Assembly (NCBI RefSeq): GCF_029991245.1
Contig: NZ_JAIVFO010000031.1
Coordinates: 1 to 35,761 of the forward strand
DNA length: 35,761 nucleotides
DNA from: Xanthobacter autotrophicus
GTDB lineage: Bacteria > Pseudomonadota > Alphaproteobacteria > Rhizobiales > Xanthobacteraceae
Direction: 5' to 3'
The notes under the pieces: model-generated
Databases searched by the model: none
What the model was told of the DNA's origin: nothing
What the model saw: only the letters and a program-made list of their open reading frames with translations
Made by a program: the position numbers and the translations under genes
Shown here: positions 7,484 to 15,289 of the stretch, one piece after another
Numbering within the stretch: the first letter of the stretch is position 1
How the letters are laid out: each line of letters starts with the position of its first letter

Positions 7484-8461
7484 TCAGTCGAGCCGCGAGC
7501 GCACGAGCGCCCGGGACAGAGCCAGCACAATGAACGAGATGACGAACAGGATGAAGCCAAGCTGCAGCAGCGAGGTCAGCTTCAGCGACCCGATCGCCGC
7601 TTCAGGGAACTCGTTGGCGATGGTGGAGGCGATGGTGGCACCCGGCGCGAACAGGGAGGCCGACATGCGCGTCGCATTGCCGATGACGAAGGTGACCGCC
7701 ATGGTCTCGCCCAGCGCGCGGCCAAGGCCGAGCATGATGGCGCCCACCATGGCTGTCTTGCCGTAGGGAACGGAGACGTTCTTGTACACCTCGAAGGTGG
7801 TGGCGCCGATGCCGTAGGCGGATTCCTTCAGCATGGGCGGGACGGATTCCAGCGTCTCCACGAACATGGCCGTGATGAAGGGCAGGATCATCACCGCGAG
7901 GATGAGGCCGGCGGTGAACATGCCGGAGCCGAGCGGCGGGCCGGCGAACAGGGCGCCGATGATCGGCAGGTTGCCGATAGTGTCGATCAGCGGCGGCTGC
8001 ACATAGACGGCCATCAGCGGGACGATGACAAAGAAGCCCCACATGCCGTAGATGATGGAGGGCACGGCCGCGAGCAGCTGAACCGCGACGCCGATGGGCC
8101 GCTTCAGCGGCGGGGGGGCGATCTCGGTGAGGAAGAAGGCGATGCCGAAGGACAAAGGCAGGGCCACCACCACGGCGATGATGGCGCTGAACAGCGTGCC
8201 GTAGATCATCACCAGGGCGCCGAAATTCTCGGTCACCGGATTCCAGGCGGACGACCAGATGAAGTCGAGCCCGAAATGCTGCAGCGCCGGCAGGCCGCCC
8301 TGGAACAGCTCGGCAATGATCAGGCCGAGCAGGGCAAGAACGAAGATGCCGCTCGCCCACAAGAGGGCGACGAAGATCGGGTCCGAGATCCGGCCGGTCG
8401 CCTTCGCCTTGGTGATGGGCTGGACCGATCCAGACCCCATGCTCTCCACCGTCGCGTCCAT
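7484..8461 (-). CDS. pstC: Phosphate ABC transporter permease PstC
   Basis: A 325-residue inner-membrane permease partner of PstA. The first helix is IFVALLWASGIFVLALLGLI, and the transport core carries ESAYGIGATTFEVYKNVSVPYGK, the EAA-type coupling loop. I chose the ATG at 8461 (MDATVES), which has AGG six bases upstream. An earlier in-frame start at 8584 would add 41 residues of low-complexity, Arg-rich sequence running into the intergenic stem-loop side, and looks non-coding. The gap to pstS is 176 bases and holds a terminator-like stem-loop. Confidence 0.95.
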   Translation of the reverse strand: MDATVESMGSGSVQPITKAKATGRISDPIFVALLWASGIFVLALLGLIIAELFQGGLPALQHFGLDFIWSSAWNPVTENFGALVMIYGTLFSAIIAVVVALPLSFGIAFFLTEIAPPPLKRPIGVAVQLLAAVPSIIYGMWGFFVIVPLMAVYVQPPLIDTIGNLPIIGALFAGPPLGSGMFTAGLILAVMILPFITAMFVETLESVPPMLKESAYGIGATTFEVYKNVSVPYGKTAMVGAIMLGLGRALGETMAVTFVIGNATRMSASLFAPGATIASTIANEFPEAAIGSLKLTSLLQLGFILFVISFIVLALSRALVRSRLD

Positions 8462-8599
8462 TGGATGCCTGTCCCCCGCGCGCCGCAGCTGGCGGCCTGA
8501 TCCGAAGCCAGGGCTGCACGCGCTGCCGCGCCGCCCGTCATCTGGGTGCCGCCCCGCCCGCCCCATGCGGCAGGACAGGCGCACCCTGTCGTGAAAGAA

Positions 8600-8622
8600 G
8601 CGCCGCCCCGGTGGGGCGGCGC
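8600..8622 (-). terminator. Stem-loop between pstS and pstC, likely leaky terminator
   Basis: GCGCCGCCCC (8600-8609) pairs perfectly with GGGGCGGCGC (8613-8622) around GGT. In the direction of transcription the stem is followed by TTCTTTCACG, a weak U-rich tail. It lies 15 bases after the pstS stop. Such a structure would protect or terminate the pstS message and let only part of the transcripts run into pstCAB. Confidence 0.7.
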
Positions 8623-8637
8623 CGGGTTATGCCGGGA

Positions 8638-9678
8638 TCAGAGGACGGGCTTGCCGTCCGGACCCTTGATCTCGCTCTTGAAGGCTTCTTCCACCTGCTT
8701 CACCACCGCTGCGGGAAGCGGGATGTAGTGCAGTTCCTCGGCGACGGCAGCGCCGTCCTTGGTGTAGGCCCACTTGAAGAACTCCATGGTCGCGCGCGAG
8801 GCGTCCACGTTCTTCGGATCCTTCGGGAGAAGGATGTAGGTGGGGCTGACGATCGGCCACGCCTCGGGGGCCGGGGCATCGATCATGGAAGCGGCGAAGT
8901 CCTTGGCGCCCTTCCAGTCGGCGGAGGCGGCGGCGGCCTGGAAGCCGGCAACCTCGGGGCTGACGAACTTGCCGGCCTTGTTCTGCAGCTGGGTCACCAC
9001 GAGCTTGTTCGCGGCGGCGTAGATGAACTCCACGTAGCCGAGGCCGCCCTTGGTGTTCTTCACGGTGCCGGTCACGCCCTCGTTACCCTTGGCGCCAGCG
9101 CCGAAAGGCCACTGGACCGAAGTGGCGGAGCCGACCTTGGACTTCCAGTCGGGGCTCACCGCCGAGAGGTAGGAGGTGAAGATGGAGGTCGTGCCCGAGG
9201 AGTCCGAACGGTACACCGGCACGATGGCCGAGGACGGCAGCTTCACGCCGGGGTTGATGTCGGCGATCGCCTTGTCGTCCCACTTGGTGATCTTGCCGAG
9301 ATAGATGTCGGCGAGGATCGGGCCGGTGAGCTTGAGCTGGTTGGTGACGATACCGTCGAGATTGACGGTGGCGACCACCGAACCGATCACGGTCGGGAAC
9401 TGGAGCAGGTTGTTGGCCGCCAGCTTCTCGCCGGGCACGGTGGCGTCGGAGGCGCCGAAATCGACCGTGCGGTTGATGATCTGGTTCTGTCCACCGCCGG
9501 AGCCGATGGACTGGTAGTTCAGCGTGTTACCGGTCTTCTCTTTGAACTTCGCACCCCAGGCCTGGTAGACGGGGGCCGGGAAGGACGCGCCAGCGCCGGT
9601 GAAGTCGACGGCTTGGGCGCTGCCAGCGAACAGCGTGCCTGCCACGGCGATCGCGCCGAGAGCGATGGTGAGCTTCAC
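8638..9678 (-). CDS. pstS: Periplasmic phosphate-binding protein PstS
   Basis: A 346-residue solute-binding protein that delivers phosphate to PstCA. The Sec signal is MKLTIALGAIAVAGTLFAGS with predicted cleavage after AQA (21-23). The mature protein begins VDFTGAGASFPAPVYQAW, the PstS signature, followed by GSGGGQNQI and the phosphate-ligand loop RSDSSGTTSIFT. I place the start at GTG 9678, which has AAGGAG seven bases upstream. A TTG at 9696 in the same frame would add MARRIT before the signal and lacks a ribosome-binding site. It is the first gene behind the Pho box and is expected to be strongly induced by phosphate starvation. Confidence 0.97.
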   Translation of the reverse strand: MKLTIALGAIAVAGTLFAGSAQAVDFTGAGASFPAPVYQAWGAKFKEKTGNTLNYQSIGSGGGQNQIINRTVDFGASDATVPGEKLAANNLLQFPTVIGSVVATVNLDGIVTNQLKLTGPILADIYLGKITKWDDKAIADINPGVKLPSSAIVPVYRSDSSGTTSIFTSYLSAVSPDWKSKVGSATSVQWPFGAGAKGNEGVTGTVKNTKGGLGYVEFIYAAANKLVVTQLQNKAGKFVSPEVAGFQAAAASADWKGAKDFAASMIDAPAPEAWPIVSPTYILLPKDPKNVDASRATMEFFKWAYTKDGAAVAEELHYIPLPAAVVKQVEEAFKSEIKGPDGKPVL

Positions 9679-9766
9679 GGTAATTCTCCTTGCCAAATCC
9701 GTTGCCGTTCGAGGCCTGACGCCGGGGCAACATTGGGCTCGGGACTCTTAGCCCCGGTCGGCCAAG

Positions 9767-9799
9767 GTTCTATGACCACCGCGTGACATGGAGATGACA
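9767..9799 (-). promoter_or_regulatory. Pho box and promoter for pstS
   Basis: Read on the minus strand, TGTCAT (9794-9799), TGTCAC (9783-9788) and GGTCAT (9772-9777) recur every 11 bases, the classic PhoB direct-repeat pattern. TAGAAC (9767-9772) lies 10 bases after the second repeat, where the -10 box of a PhoB-activated promoter is expected. The first repeat ends three bases beyond the phoR stop, so the box fills the phoR-pstS gap. phoR itself is upstream of this promoter. Confidence 0.85.
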
Positions 9800-9801
9800 T
9801 C

Positions 9802-11340
9802 TTAAGCGGCTGTCTGATCACTCTTTTTTTCCGGACCCGGCAAAGCGTCGAGCCGCACGCTGAAAGTTGCGCCCTGGCCCAGCACGCTGTCGATGCCGAG
9901 CCGGCCCCGATGGCGCGCCACGATGTGCTTGACGATGGCCAGCCCCAGCCCCGTACCCCCCTGGTCGCGGCTCGCCGCCACGTCCACCCGGTAGAAGCGC
10001 TCGGTGAGGCGGGGCAGGTGCTCGGGCGGGATGCCGGGACCGAAATCGCGGATGCTCACCACCGCCGTACCGTTCTCGCGGAACAGGCGGACCTCGATCC
10101 GCTTGCCGGGCGCGCCGTATTTCAGCGCGTTCTCCACCAGGTTCTCGAACAGGCGAATGAGCTCGTCCCGGTCGCCCAGCACCTCCAGCGGCGCGGCATC
10201 CTTCACCTGCTCCAGCGTCACGCCGCGATCCCTGGCGAGGGGGGAGAGGGTGTCGCACACATGGGCGAGAATGCCGGCGAGGTCCACCTTGGTCTGCGGC
10301 CGCACATGGGCGTTCAGCTCGATGCGCGACAGGGACAGGAGATCGTCGATGAGGCGCGACATGCGCCGCGCCTGCGCCGCCATGATGACGAGGAAGCGCT
10401 CGCGCGCCGGCGTGTCGTTGCGGGCCGGGCCCTGCAGGGTCTCGATGAAGCCGGACAGGGAGGCGAGCGGCGTGCGCAGCTCGTGGCTCGCATTGGCCAC
10501 GAAGTCGGCCCGCATCTGCTCCACCCGCCGCTGCTGGGTCAGGTCGCGGAAGGTGAGCAGGACCGCGTCCGGCGCATCCGCCGCGCTGCTCCGGCCGCCG
10601 GAGCGGATGCCCGAGCGGATGCCCGACTGGGCTTCCAGGCGCAGCGGCACCACATGGGCCTCCAGCCAGCGATCAAGCGGAATGCGCTCGGCGAATTCCA
10701 CGCGCCGTGGCAGGCCATCCTCGGCGGCGGCGCGCACGGCGTCCAGCACCTCGGGCACACGGACCACGAAGGACAGGGGATCGCCCACCCGGGTCGGCCC
10801 GATGGCGAGGGCGAAGCGTTCGTTGGCGGTGATGATCTCGCCGGCGGCCGAAAGCAGCAGGGCCGGTTCCGGCAGGGCGGCCACCACCGCCGCGGCCTGG
10901 GCGTCGCCGCGCAACGGAGGCGCCGGCAGGGGCGCCGCCGTCACCTCCGGCAGGGACGGGCTGGCCGGGGCCCGGGGCAGGCTGAACAGCAGGGCCACGA
11001 GCAGCGCGACCATGAGCGCGGCGAGCACCGGATCGAGCGCCTCAAACGCCACGCCCGCGGCGGCAGCAAGCGCCAGGGCGGCAATGAGGACGATGGCCCG
11101 CCGGCGCGGACCCCGGCTCTCGGTCGAACCGGCCGTGGGAGCACCCGCGGACACCGCGCTCGCCTCGACCCCATTCGGTTCAGGCGCCTGCGATCTGGCC
11201 GCGCGGGATTGCACCGCTCGCGGCTGTGCCCCTCGCACGTGAGCGTCAGCCGCCGCACCCCCCTGCCCGCTGGCGTGGTCGGGGTCGCCGTGCGGCGTCG
11301 CGGCGTGCTGGAAGTCCGTATCCCGCTCGGGTCCGGCCAT
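9802..11340 (-). CDS. phoR: Phosphate regulon sensor histidine kinase PhoR
   Basis: A 512-residue membrane kinase. The order is a long hydrophilic, low-complexity N-terminal extension (1-78), two transmembrane helices (about 82-98 and 103-121), a PAS-like domain (about 150-270) and the kinase core. His286 lies in ASHELRTPL, the N box is FENLVENALKY (398-408), and the glycine boxes are DFGPGIP (432-438) and GGTGLGLAIV (461-470). It phosphorylates PhoB when phosphate is scarce. ATG 11340 has GAGG at good spacing; ATG 11346 two codons earlier is equally possible. The 80-residue extension is unusual, and an in-frame duplication makes IRSGIRSG at 241-248, inside the PAS-to-kinase region. Confidence 0.94.
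   Translation of the reverse strand: MAGPERDTDFQHAATPHGDPDHASGQGGAAADAHVRGAQPRAVQSRAARSQAPEPNGVEASAVSAGAPTAGSTESRGPRRRAIVLIAALALAAAAGVAFEALDPVLAALMVALLVALLFSLPRAPASPSLPEVTAAPLPAPPLRGDAQAAAVVAALPEPALLLSAAGEIITANERFALAIGPTRVGDPLSFVVRVPEVLDAVRAAAEDGLPRRVEFAERIPLDRWLEAHVVPLRLEAQSGIRSGIRSGGRSSAADAPDAVLLTFRDLTQQRRVEQMRADFVANASHELRTPLASLSGFIETLQGPARNDTPARERFLVIMAAQARRMSRLIDDLLSLSRIELNAHVRPQTKVDLAGILAHVCDTLSPLARDRGVTLEQVKDAAPLEVLGDRDELIRLFENLVENALKYGAPGKRIEVRLFRENGTAVVSIRDFGPGIPPEHLPRLTERFYRVDVAASRDQGGTGLGLAIVKHIVARHRGRLGIDSVLGQGATFSVRLDALPGPEKKSDQTAA
10601..10624 (-). repeat. 12-bp in-frame tandem duplication inside phoR
   Basis: GAGCGGATGCCC occurs twice head-to-tail (10601-10612, 10613-10624), exactly. 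It adds four residues to give IRSGIRSG in PhoR between the PAS-like region and the histidine box, a segment expected to tolerate length change. Confidence 0.85.
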
Positions 11341-11346
11341 CGCCAT

Positions 11347-11737
11347 CCTCTTCGCGCCTCCCCGGGCGTCTGTCTTGGGCGTCTGTCTTGGGCGCCTTGC
11401 CGACGCCGGTCTTGCGAATCGCCCGCTTGGCTTGCGCAAATCTGGATGCTCGCGCCGCTCAACGAAGCCATTACGACAGCTTCTGCGCGTTCTTGCACAG
11501 ATCCACAGTCGCCGCCCATGCCGGACGGCGCTGCAGGCCCACCGCCCCGCCGCCATGGGATGGCGCCATTTCAGCATTATCCTATTTCAAAGGCACGGGC
11601 ACGGCGCCGGCTGGACGCCTTCCCCTTGGGAGAGCACCGCGAGTCAGTCTCTGCATTGAAACGGTTCCATTTGAGTCTAAACGGATCGCGCGGCGCCCAC
11701 CATCTGCTATGACGAGGTTCAAGCGGAGGACCCGACC
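11347..11737. other. Divergent intergenic region, phoR and a secreted-protein gene
   Basis: About 390 bases without a convincing gene. It must hold the promoters for phoR (leftward) and the gene at 11738 (rightward). I found no Pho-box repeats here, so phosphate control of phoR is not evident. GCTATGAC (11705-11712) is a possible -10 element for the rightward gene, but no matching -35 is seen. The part nearest phoR carries a 13-bp tandem repeat. Confidence 0.5.
11364..11389. repeat. 13-bp tandem duplication upstream of phoR
   Basis: GGGCGTCTGTCTT is repeated exactly (11364-11376, 11377-11389), followed by a partial third GGGCG. It begins 24 bases upstream of the chosen phoR start, in the untranslated leader. 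Confidence 0.85.
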
Positions 11738-12442
11738 ATGCGACAGCCCCCATCGTGCCGGGCACCGCGGCACGGCCCCCTTGCGGCCACCATTTGCCTG
11801 GTCAGCGTTCTGGCCGGGCCGCTGCTCGGCGCCGGAGTGGCATGCGCCGACCCGGTGCCGCTGCCGACGGTGGATTTCGCCCTGAGCGCCGATTTGCGCC
11901 GCGGCGGCAGCATGGATCTCGCCCACAGCCAGGGCAGGATGCGGGTGGAGATGGTGAAGCCCAACGTGCCCGGCAGCATCGTGGGCATCATCGACCTCAA
12001 GGCGCGCCGCATGGTGGTGCGGACCCCCAACCTGCCCAACATGGCGGTGGAGATCGAGCTGCCGCCCGAATATGCCCTCGGCATCCTCAACGGTACCGGC
12101 CTGCGGGTGGGAGAGGGCCAGGTCGCGGGCGAGCCCTGCGACCTGTGGAAGCTCGACGCTCCGCTCGGCGCCGCCGGTGGCGCGGCCATGGGTGCGTCGG
12201 TGGGGCCCACCACCGCCTGCATCACGCCGGACGGCATCGCCCTGCGCACCGAGGTGGAGGTGCAGGGCAAGAAGCAGACGGTGTTCGAGGCGCTCAAGCT
12301 CACCCGCGCGCCGCAGGACCCCAAGCTGTTCCAGCTGCCAGCGGGGGTGCAGGTGATCAAGGTGCCGAAGGGCAAGATCGGCTCCGCCCTGGGCCTGCCC
12401 GGCCTCGGCGCGCCGCTGCTCGACCTCGCGCCCAAACCCTGA
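11738..12442 (+). CDS. Secreted protein of unknown function, DUF4412-like
   Basis: A 234-residue protein with a signal peptide: basic start, hydrophobic core ATICLVSVLAGPLLGAGVA, predicted cleavage near ACA-DP at about 36-38. The rest is beta-rich. It contains a short antigen-like strand series, a central GEPCDLWKL segment, then TACITPDGIALRTEVEVQGK and a C-terminal PKLFQLPAGVQVIKV. The order 'Cys-containing strand, CITPDGI-LRTE, LF-LPAG' recalls DUF4412/LolA-fold periplasmic proteins, but I cannot confirm membership. The paired cysteines (in EPCDLW and TACITP) may form a disulfide. GGAGG lies eight bases before ATG 11738. It is transcribed away from phoR and converges on xthA with a 44-base gap. 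Confidence 0.78.
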   Translation: MRQPPSCRAPRHGPLAATICLVSVLAGPLLGAGVACADPVPLPTVDFALSADLRRGGSMDLAHSQGRMRVEMVKPNVPGSIVGIIDLKARRMVVRTPNLPNMAVEIELPPEYALGILNGTGLRVGEGQVAGEPCDLWKLDAPLGAAGGAAMGASVGPTTACITPDGIALRTEVEVQGKKQTVFEALKLTRAPQDPKLFQLPAGVQVIKVPKGKIGSALGLPGLGAPLLDLAPKP

Positions 12443-12486
12443 GCCCCGCGCCTGATGCTGGAAGCCGCGCCCGTGGCGCCGGCCGG

Positions 12487-13308
12487 TCAGCCGAAGGTGA
12501 GGGCCACGGGCACGTGGTCGGAGGGCTTTTCCCAGCCGCGCGCGTCCTTCAGCACCGTCATGGCCCGCGCGGATGGCGCCAGGCTCTGGCTGGCCCAGAC
12601 ATGGTCAAGCCTGCGGCCGCGATCGTTGGCGGTATAGTCGGGCGAACGGTAGCTCCACCACGTGAACAGCTTGTCCCGGGGCGGCACGATGGTGCGCATC
12701 ACGTCCACCCACGGACCGGAGGCCTGGAAGCGGTTCAGCTTCTCGACTTCCACCGGGGTATGGCTGACCACGTTGAGGAGCTGCTTGTGGCCCCACACGT
12801 CGGTCTCGAGCGGGGCGATGTTGAGGTCGCCCACCACCACCGCGTGGCGCCCGGCGTCCGCCGCGGCGGCGGCGAGCGGCGGCCATGCCGTCACCTCGTC
12901 GAGAAAGGCGAGCTTGTGGGCGAACTTGGGGTTCAGCTCCGGGTCCGGAATGTCGCCGCCGGCGGGGACGTAGAAATTATGGACCGTCAGCGGCTTGCCC
13001 AGTGCATCCGCGCCGGCGAGGGTCACCGCCACGTGGCGCGCATCGCCCTTGGCGCAGAAATCGCCCTTCTCCACCGAGACAAACGGCCGGCGCGAAAGGG
13101 TCGCGACCCCGTGCCAGCCCTTCTGCCCGTTGAGGGCGATGTGGGGAAAGCCCATGTCGCGGATGGCGTTCAGGGGAAATTTGTCGTCCTGGCACTTGGT
13201 TTCCTGGAGGCACAGGACGTCGGGCCGCAATGTCTCCACCGCCGCACGGACGATGTCGAGGCGGATGCGGACGGAATTGATGTTCCAGGTGCAGATGGTG
13301 AGGGGCAA
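12487..13308 (-). CDS. xthA: Exodeoxyribonuclease III
   Basis: A 273-residue DNA repair nuclease of the endonuclease/exonuclease/phosphatase family: AP endonuclease and 3'-5' exonuclease in base-excision repair. The motifs in order are ICTWNINSVR (5-14), LQETK with metal ligand Glu36, NFYVPAGGD (111-119), GDLNIAP with Asp161 and Asn163, RRLDHVWAS (232-240) and the catalytic SDH (263-265). The family normally begins one or two residues before the TWNIN strand, so I use the TTG at 13308 (MPLTICTWN). No good ribosome-binding site is visible, and the frame stays open upstream to 13452 through a repeat array that looks non-coding. The start is the least certain part. Confidence 0.92.
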   Translation of the reverse strand: MPLTICTWNINSVRIRLDIVRAAVETLRPDVLCLQETKCQDDKFPLNAIRDMGFPHIALNGQKGWHGVATLSRRPFVSVEKGDFCAKGDARHVAVTLAGADALGKPLTVHNFYVPAGGDIPDPELNPKFAHKLAFLDEVTAWPPLAAAAADAGRHAVVVGDLNIAPLETDVWGHKQLLNVVSHTPVEVEKLNRFQASGPWVDVMRTIVPPRDKLFTWWSYRSPDYTANDRGRRLDHVWASQSLAPSARAMTVLKDARGWEKPSDHVPVALTFG

Positions 13309-13403
13309 GGCAATTGCGGACTGAAAAGGAAAGATGCCGCGAGCCTTACACCCCTGCGCTGCCGGCAGGCAAGCCACGCGTGGCGCAGGACCGATGCGGC
13401 CAA

Positions 13404-13445
13404 GTCGACCGAAGCTCGTCGACCGAAGCTCGGCGCCCGAAGCTC
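13404..13445. repeat. 14-bp tandem repeat, three copies
   Basis: GTCGACCGAAGCTC occurs exactly twice (13404-13417, 13418-13431), followed by GGCGCCCGAAGCTC (13432-13445), 12 of 14 identical. Confidence 0.9.
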
Positions 13446-13528
13446 TTCGCACGAAACGACCAGGTCACGCGCTCAAAGGCGTGGCGCACTTGGACCCAGG
13501 GACACCTCAGACTTGGGGGATACTTCGG

Positions 13529-13575
13529 ACTTGGGGCACGCGAGACGAGGAGGCACGCGAACTTGGGGCACGCGA
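13529..13575. repeat. 15-bp direct repeat pair with related words
   Basis: ACTTGGGGCACGCGA appears at 13529-13543 and 13561-13575, 32 bases apart start to start. A shortened relative ACTTGGGGGA is at 13511-13520, and another CACGCGA precedes the second copy. Confidence 0.8.
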
Positions 13576-13734
13576 AGCGGCGCTACCGCTTGCGGATGGG
13601 AACCGGCAAGCCAGGCGACAGGAACGCCATTTCAGAAGCCCCCTTGCGGAAGAGCCATGCCCGGAGCCGCACGCCACTTAGCCGCAAGCTGGTTCAGGAC
13701 GCGACGGCAACCGGGCGCCGGGGAGCGGGCGCGC

Positions 13735-13926
13735 TCAGCGGCGGTCGCCCTCTTCCTGGATGAGAGCCTCGGTGGCGGCAATGGCGCCTTCCAGCTCGGA
13801 AATCTTGCGCAGCATGCCGTCGGAAGGAAGGGCGGTGCTCTTAGCTGCGGTCAGTACCAGGTCTCGTTGAGCCGCCTTGAGTCGATCGAGCAGACTCGAA
13901 AGGTCGGCCTCTGCCTGTTGCGCCAT
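13735..13926 (-). CDS. Small coiled-coil protein
   Basis: A 63-residue hydrophilic protein, MAQQAEADLSSLLDRLKAAQ onward, ending EALIQEEGDRR. Heptad-like leucines and many Ala/Glu/Lys residues indicate one or two long helices forming a coiled coil. There is no signal or membrane segment. I chose ATG 13926; a TTG at 13953 would add nine residues. It lies 107 bases downstream of the cold-shock gene on the same strand, with a stem-loop between them, so co-transcription is possible only by read-through. Function unknown. Confidence 0.7.
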   Translation of the reverse strand: MAQQAEADLSSLLDRLKAAQRDLVLTAAKSTALPSDGMLRKISELEGAIAATEALIQEEGDRR

Positions 13927-13996
13927 TTTGGTCTTGAACTCCACAAATGCCAAAAGACAGGCGAAGCGGGAAGCCTCGCCCGTTCGGTTGATCCAA

Positions 13997-14023
13997 TCCC
14001 GCCGCCCCGGAGGGACGGCGGGA
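13997..14023 (-). terminator. Stem-loop after the cold-shock gene
   Basis: TCCCGCCG (13997-14004) pairs with CGGCGGGA (14016-14023); the interior CCCC/GGGA bases can extend the stem. It lies 10 bases past the cold-shock gene stop. In the transcript direction it is followed by TTGGATCAA, which has only a weak U content. Confidence 0.6.
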
Positions 14024-14033
14024 GGATGAATGA

Positions 14034-14726
14034 TCAGTCGGCGAGCTCGATGCCGCGGGCTTCAGGACCCTTGGGACCCTGGCCAACCTGCACCACCACG
14101 CGCTGGCCTTCGGCCAGGTCGGTGAGGCCGGAACGCGAGATGACGGTGACGTGCACGAACACGTCCTTGCCGCCGCCTTCCACCGCGATGAAGCCGAAGC
14201 CCTTGTCGGGGTTGTACCACTTCACGGTACCGACGCGCTCTTCGGTGGGGCCGGTGGCCGCACGGGGACCGCCACCGGCGCCGCCAGCGCGGGGGGCGCC
14301 GCCGAAGCCGCCGCCAGCGCCGGGACCGGCGCCAAAGCTGCGACGCGCAGGCGCGGCCTCGGCCGTGGAGGTGTCAACCTCCAGGACCTCGGTCACCTGG
14401 CGGCCCTTCTGGCCCTGGCCGACGCGGACCGAGAGCTTGGAGCCGGGAGGCACGCTTTCCTGCCCGGCCGCCTCGAGGGCGCGCGCATGAAGGAACACGT
14501 CACCCGAGCCATCGGCGAGCTCGACAAAGCCGAAGCCCTTCTCGGGGTTGAACCACTTGACGGTGGCATCGATCGGCGGGCCGGAAGGGGCGGGTGCGCT
14601 GAAGCTGCTGCTGCTGCTGGGCGAAGAAAACGGACGGTCCCCTCCGAAGCCGCGATCACGCGGCGGCGCAAAGTCGTCATCAAAGCCACGGCGGCGCGGC
14701 TCTCGGAAGTCTCGGTTACGGCTCAT
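14034..14726 (-). CDS. Double cold-shock-domain nucleic-acid-binding protein
   Basis: A 230-residue protein with two cold-shock domains. The N-terminus (1-50) is Arg/Asp/Gly- then Ser-rich. CSD1 spans about 52-118, with VKWFNPEKGFGFV (RNP1) and DVFLH (RNP2). A Gly/Ala-rich linker covers 119-163. CSD2 spans about 165-229, with VKWYNPDKGFGFI and DVFVH. Both RNP motifs are intact in both domains, so both should bind single-stranded RNA or DNA. Two-CSD proteins are typical of alphaproteobacteria and often act as RNA chaperones. I use ATG 14726 with GGAA six bases upstream; the open frame extends 41 codons further but overlaps the structured leader. Confidence 0.92.
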   Translation of the reverse strand: MSRNRDFREPRRRGFDDDFAPPRDRGFGGDRPFSSPSSSSSFSAPAPSGPPIDATVKWFNPEKGFGFVELADGSGDVFLHARALEAAGQESVPPGSKLSVRVGQGQKGRQVTEVLEVDTSTAEAAPARRSFGAGPGAGGGFGGAPRAGGAGGGPRAATGPTEERVGTVKWYNPDKGFGFIAVEGGGKDVFVHVTVISRSGLTDLAEGQRVVVQVGQGPKGPEARGIELAD

Positions 14727-15289
14727 GTGTATTTCCGTTGAGGTCAGTCGCCAATTTTGGCTTAGGGCCATCCACCACTGCCGGATGAAATGCGTTTCTC
14801 GTGCTTTAACTTGCACGTTCCGGGCGTCTTGAAATCCGCCTTCGCACAACGCTCAATCCAGCCACCCGCGTCTCGCCTCGCAGCCTAATGGACAGGCCGG
14901 AAACAGGACCCATGACAATGGGCGCACTCCTCCGGCCAACAAACAGACTAACACATCTGCCTCGCTTTGGTACATGAATGTTGGGCCACAAGGCTCCATC
15001 TGTGGAGCGGGGCGGCGCGGACCCTGAACCCGCGGCGGGCCGGCGGCGGCGTTTGCCTGGAAAAGGGAGCTTGACCGCACGTCGTTCCGCTCCGTCCGGA
15101 GCGTGGAACAACTCCATTTCTATTGTCGAACCCCTGTGTTCTTCTCCACCTGCCGCGCCCGGCGGCCGGGTTTCTCGCGCAACTGCCGGGCCTGCGTCTA
15201 AACTCCATCCACGAGAACGCATGATCCGATCGGATTGCACCTGATCGGCGTGCTCTGCCCCCGACAGGACTCCCCCCACAGGACCCGCC
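14727..15289. other. Divergent intergenic region with a cold-shock leader
   Basis: About 560 bases between the cold-shock gene (leftward) and the nitroreductase gene (rightward). The first 120 bases upstream of the cold-shock start are less GC-rich than the surroundings and contain the stem CGTGC/GCACG (14800-14817, loop TTTAACTT on the plus strand), consistent with a long 5' leader. The right end holds a GATC-centred palindrome. No gene is convincing in the middle. Confidence 0.5.
15224..15248. repeat. Palindrome ATCCGATCGGAT with second arm
   Basis: ATCCGATCGGAT (15224-15235) is a perfect 12-bp palindrome. CCGATC (15226-15231) can alternatively pair with GATCGG (15243-15248). It ends 41 bases before the nitroreductase start. 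It could be an operator or a remnant of an extragenic palindromic repeat of the GCATGATCCGATCGG type. Confidence 0.55.

Larger units (their letters stand above)
13309..13734. other. Repeat-rich intergenic region
   Basis: About 425 bases between xthA and a small coiled-coil gene. It contains a 14-bp triple tandem repeat (13404-13445) and a scattered family of ACTTGGGG/CACGCGA words (13509-13576). The surrounding sequence is open in some frames, but the translations are low-complexity and repeat-driven. I see no gene. Any xthA promoter must lie here. Confidence 0.5.

Noticed and set aside
6635-8500. Long plus-strand open frame opposite pstA and pstC
   Set aside because: It is the antisense shadow of two well-supported permease genes. 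The translation is unnaturally rich in His, Gln, Asp and Arg.
13404-13576. CRISPR array
   Set aside because: The repeats are 14-15 bp, tandem without spacers or irregularly spaced, and there are no cas genes in the window.
11755-14490. A 900-codon open frame spanning several genes
   Set aside because: It crosses the secreted-protein gene, antisense xthA, an intergenic repeat zone and antisense cold-shock sequence. It has no domain continuity, and each part is better explained by another gene.
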